A stretch of 64,000 nt of DNA, taken from positions 4,588,001 to 4,652,000 of the forward strand of contig NC_056550.1 in assembly GCF_910596095.1 (NCBI RefSeq), read 5' to 3'. Source of the DNA: Thunnus maccoyii. Taxonomy: Eukaryota > Chordata > Actinopteri > Scombriformes > Scombridae. Made by a program: the position numbers and the translations under genes. Positions 46,700 to 64,000 of this stretch are shown piece after piece. The notes below the pieces were generated by a model. The model made no database searches, was not told the origin of the DNA, and saw nothing but the letters and a program-made list of their open reading frames with translations. The stretch's first letter is position 1; the number at the start of each line of letters is the position of its first letter.

Positions 46700-48850
46700 G
46701 TTTGGTTTTATTTGAGATATCTGTTTCTGAGATTTCTGCTGCCATTCCAGTTCAGTGGAGGTAAGTGGTGCTCACTAGTTTTGGGGAAAATACTTTGAAA
46801 CTGTAGCTGCTAAGCTAAAAGCTACTCTTCATTGAAAGTAGGTAAACTTCAGCAACACTCGCTACATATTTGTTGAAAGTAGCAAGCTACACTACAACAT
46901 ACTGAAGCTACTTTACATCAAGATATAATTATGATTTTGTGACGTAATTTATTCTCTATACTCTTTTCTGTCTTTGTCAAGTCAGGTGAATAAATGTCCA
47001 AATCAGTATCTTTAAAATGATTGCAGGGTGCATGTAAATGTGTTTGATTTAACTGTTTAAAGCACTTCTGCTATTTTTTTGGCTCTTAAAGTGTCTGATT
47101 GGTTCCACCTGCAGCAGGAGGCCAACAGAATGGAGAAGAAAGAACAAGACTGGCATCAGATCAGCTCCCACTGGGCTGACCAGCTCTCCCATTAGGTGCG
47201 TCCTTCAGGTCAACTTGCAGTCCTGCTCAGTCTGCATGACTCTCTCCTGAATAAAAAGATGGAGAGATTTAGGCGCACTTCGCATTTCTGGGCTTTTTTT
47301 TCAAGAGAAAATTAGATCTAGCATGTGGTTACCCTACCCCAATACTTTGTGGTTGCTACTCAAGATATTACATGATTTTAAAAATAGCTTTGCTACCTGA
47401 ATGCTACTGGGAAATGTAATTAAACTAGTATTGTGTTTGATAACTACATACTAGTCCCTATGAAAACTAATGACAGCATGTTTTGTCACTAATCAGAGTA
47501 AGAGTAACATTTTTTCTAAAAAGTCAGTCTGCTGTTAAATTTTTAAAATATAATTTTTCAATGCTTCATGATGATATAACACTTAGAGAAATATAGCTCA
47601 AAACCTGTATAAATAAAACCAAAACTATCTGCATGACCATCGCCACTTGGGTAAGTGATAAAAATGTTTTCTTTTGTTTTAATAATTTGGGTGGACTGAC
47701 CCTTTAAAGTGCCTTTAAAAAGTCCCCCAGTTCCTCTTCATGTATATCTCCACCCCCTATTTCATCTGTTTTTTACCTGACCTCACCTCATCAATGTTTA
47801 CCCTCAATGTAAAGTCTAATGCAGAGTCCTGCTCGCCTGCAGAGGGGCTTCCTCTCTCCAAACAGAGCCTCCTCTGTGTCTGAAACTGGAGTAGTCAACA
47901 TTCCTCTCTCCAGGCCTCAAATAAAGACCCAAATTCTTGCAGAAATAATCCAGATTCCCACTGGGAGTGCAAACCTATCCGCTGTTCCCCTTGCTGCCTC
48001 CCTCAAGGTGGACAATCAGTGTCTTTGTGAAGCCAAGCTGATGCCAACAGGCTGAGCCCAGAGCAGGTCGATCCGGCAGCCCTCAGTCCTCTGCCTGAGC
48101 TGTGCACACCAACTGCCTTGCTGTGTAAGAAGCAGCAACTTGGAAGCAGCTGCAAGGATGTTTGGCTCACCATCAATGCTGGATTATCAGAGTTTTCTTG
48201 TTGGATTATGGATGTTCAAAATCTTTATTTTCATATTGGATTTTAATGGCCTGGGGAAAATATCACCTGCTCTTTGGGATTGCCTGACAACAGCAAAGAG
48301 CCTGCATCAAACTGAGAGGTAGGCCACGGTTATTCCTCCTTTCTGACTCAGACGTAAATAGTACATGATGCCCAGATAGGAGCCACATTCATTGGGCAAA
48401 ATTCGTAAGACCACAGAGAGGAGCAAAATTGCAGGCAACATGAGAGAAGGACACTTTTGACTGCTCACAAACAAACAATGATGTCTAAGAGGTTCAAGAT
48501 TATTGAGATATCAAGAAAAATAATTATGATTAGATGCAAAATGTCACAGTCTTCTAAAAATGCTTCACAAAATATTCTGAGCTTTTAAGCAACAGGGACA
48601 CCTGAAGCCAGGACAAAGACTTGATTTAGTTCCCATACCAAACAACAGACATCTTCCTGTTTGGTCTGGGATGATTAGTTGCATCTTTTTCTCTTCCCAC
48701 TCTTCCCTTCCTGATACTTGATTGAGGTATGGATTGAAGAAGGAAAAAAAAACAACTGTCCTTATTCAGTCACTGCACAACAGGTAAAAAGCTGATTTAA
48801 TTCATGTCTTGGAGGGGCAGTCAGTGAGTCAGTCAGGGAATTAGGCAGGA
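46700..48850. other. Spacer between collagen 3' end and the V cluster
   Basis: 46780-46930 has repeated AGCTAC/AAGCTACT words typical of a short dispersed repeat. 47800-48330 has a plus-strand open stretch (47819-48055) without a recognisable domain. No V, exon pattern or RNA gene was identified. Confidence 0.45.
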
Positions 48851-48875
48851 TTCAATGTTAGACCACTTAACATGC

Positions 48876-48881
48876 TTTATT
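48876..48881 (-). terminator. Candidate distal polyadenylation signal of col1a1
   Basis: AATAAA on the minus strand, 1.46 kb past the stop codon. Confidence 0.55.
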
Positions 48882-49784
48882 TCAGCATTCAAATAATTAA
48901 AAACATCTCAAATTATTATACATATACAAAATAGGTACAGATCCTTGTGGTGTTTTCCCCCATGGGTGTGTCTTTCTGCCTTCTCTCACAAACTCTTTTC
49001 TGATGTCTCTCTTTCTGTGCATTTTAAAATCTGTTTGATTCCAATTTTTGAGAAAATTCACCCTTCGCACAAGAAAACAAGAAACAAACTATAACAGATG
49101 TGTGGATGAAGTTAGGGGGGGGGGGTGGAGGAGAATTTGTGTGATACAAAGATGAAGGGGAGGTTCAAAACATGAAACCAAAAGTGTGACGAAGAGAAGA
49201 GATGCGGATCCACTTTTCACTTAAACTCAGAAACAGAGCTAGAGTTTCACTTCCAGCACTACCAAGGCTGGGAATAGAACAAGTCTGTCTCATTCTGGAC
49301 ACCAAGAATAAAAGCCTAGGTTTCATTTTAGCACCATGAAGGCTCCACCATGCCAGAGTGACCTGGACGGCTAGGAGACCTCAAAGAAAGAATAGCACCT
49401 TAAGTTTTAGCTGTTTCTGCTTCTGCTAAAGTGTCAGTAAACCTCGACTACCCCACCGACCGCTACAACTACTGCAGGCTTCATTTAAAAAACAATGGGC
49501 CCTTTTTTTTACAGCTGGAATTCCTTGCTTTTCTGAGGTAGCCATAGGATTTTTTTCTTTCAAAAAAGAGGTTTAAACCCATGTTTCTCTGCTGGTGGTT
49601 TTAATGTAACTTTTTTTGAAAAAGGGAGAAATAGAAAGGAACAAACAAGAAAGCGACCACAACAACAAACAAATCACAACAGCAACAACATCAGCGGATG
49701 AGGAGGAGGGAGTTGCCAGCGTGGTCTGGGGCAGGTGGAGTGGTTGGCAGAACAACAGAGACAAACATGGCTGTCAGTTTCACC

Positions 49785-49790
49785 GTTTAT
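49785..49790 (-). terminator. Candidate proximal polyadenylation signal of col1a1
   Basis: AATAAA on the minus strand, 0.55 kb past the stop codon and 0.9 kb before the distal signal. Confidence 0.5.
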
Positions 49791-50342
49791 TCATCAACAC
49801 CTGAAACGTGGTACAAAGCAATTGGGTTCTGTCTGTTGGGACTGTCCTTTCATTCCTCTCACCGCAGAGGTGTATAAAAATACAAAAGTCACCTGTGTGT
49901 TTCTGTAAACTCCAGAGAGGCCTGGTTTGGCTGGATGAAGAGGGGAAGTAATTTTTTACACTTTACAGAAGCATATATTATTTTCTTGTTGCCAGTGAAA
50001 CAAAATGTCTTCTCTACAGGATCCTTGGTGTTGGTGATGGTAAAAAAAACAACAAAAAAACAAGAGTCAGAAACAAAAAAAGTAGTGGTCCCAAACGTGA
50101 CGATGCAGACACTGCCACATCGCCGCCATCTTGTTGAAGTGCAGGTTTTAGGCAAAGTGGACCATCGGAACAACGGCCGAATGGAAACTCGTAGAATCAG
50201 GAGCGAGGGGTTGGATTTTTCAGAAAAATGGCATTAGAAAAATGTTTTGTTGGGGCTTTTTTTAGAGAGAGATGACTGCTAGAAAAAATAAAACACACAC
50301 ACACACACACAAAACAACAATTTCAAGTCCAGATTTCTCTTT

Positions 50343-63921
<13,579 letters not shown>

Positions 63922-64000
63922 CTGTAGAGACACACAAATACAGATGCAAGGTGAGAACGTTGACAGACTAGCAAGGTGCAATGTAGGTGTGTATTTGTTG

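Larger units (their letters stand above)
48860..50342 (-). other. col1a1: col1a1 3' UTR
   Basis: Sequence between the collagen stop and the distal AATAAA. An (AC/GT)n tract lies at 50293-50310, only 33 bp past the stop. Long open frames inside (for example 50173-49889) are chance frames in UTR. A nearer AATAAA is at 49785-49790. Confidence 0.55.

Noticed and set aside
49889..50237. Genes on either strand within 49.9-50.2 kb
   Set aside because: They lie in the col1a1 3' UTR and show no recognisable product.

Overview
This is vertebrate nuclear DNA, almost certainly from a ray-finned (teleost) fish. Genes are split by GT-AG introns, non-coding DNA is AT-rich and full of decayed interspersed repeats and microsatellites of teleost type, and the protein sequences (T-cell receptor beta constant region, fibrillar collagen alpha-1(I)) read as fish orthologues. 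No bacterial, plasmid or CRISPR features were seen.

Layout. (1) 97-3571, plus strand: a five-exon gene for a 359-residue single-pass membrane protein with leucine-rich repeats. (2) About 3.6-14.3 kb: no intact gene; remnants of transposons, including a hAT-like zinc-finger fragment and the 3' end of an L1-like LINE. (3) 14388-17352, plus strand: a five-exon gene for a 225-residue secreted C1q-domain protein with a C-terminal hydrophobic tail that looks like a GPI-anchor signal. (4) About 20.1-45.8 kb, minus strand: a compact T-cell receptor beta (TRB) locus. Read 5'->3' on the minus strand it has about ten V genes or remnants (45.8 to 29.8 kb), one D segment (24.82 kb) with textbook 12- and 23-bp recombination signals, eight J segments (24.5 to 22.1 kb) and one constant gene in three exons (21.5 to 20.8 kb). 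(5) About 48.9-63.9 kb, minus strand: the 3' part of the collagen alpha-1(I) gene, with 37 triple-helix exons plus four C-terminal exons. Its 5' end lies beyond the right edge.

How it works together. The TRB parts form one recombining unit in a single orientation: V (23-type RSS), D (12-type 5', 23-type 3'), J (12-type RSS), then splicing of J to the constant exons. At least six V genes look usable (45.4, 41.7, 38.5, 35.6, 32.4 and 31.8 kb). Three are pseudogenes by different routes: a frameshift plus repeat expansion, loss of both disulfide cysteines, and a stop codon. The two J segments nearest the used end of the cluster, by position and sequence, include ones with a damaged FGXG motif. 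Collagen lies upstream of the V genes in the same direction, and its predicted polyadenylation site is about 3 kb from the first V. The LRR and C1q genes lie beyond the constant gene on the opposite strand.

Main uncertainties: the exact names of the LRR and C1q genes, the families of the interspersed repeats (no database could be searched), and whether the degenerate recombination signals are active.
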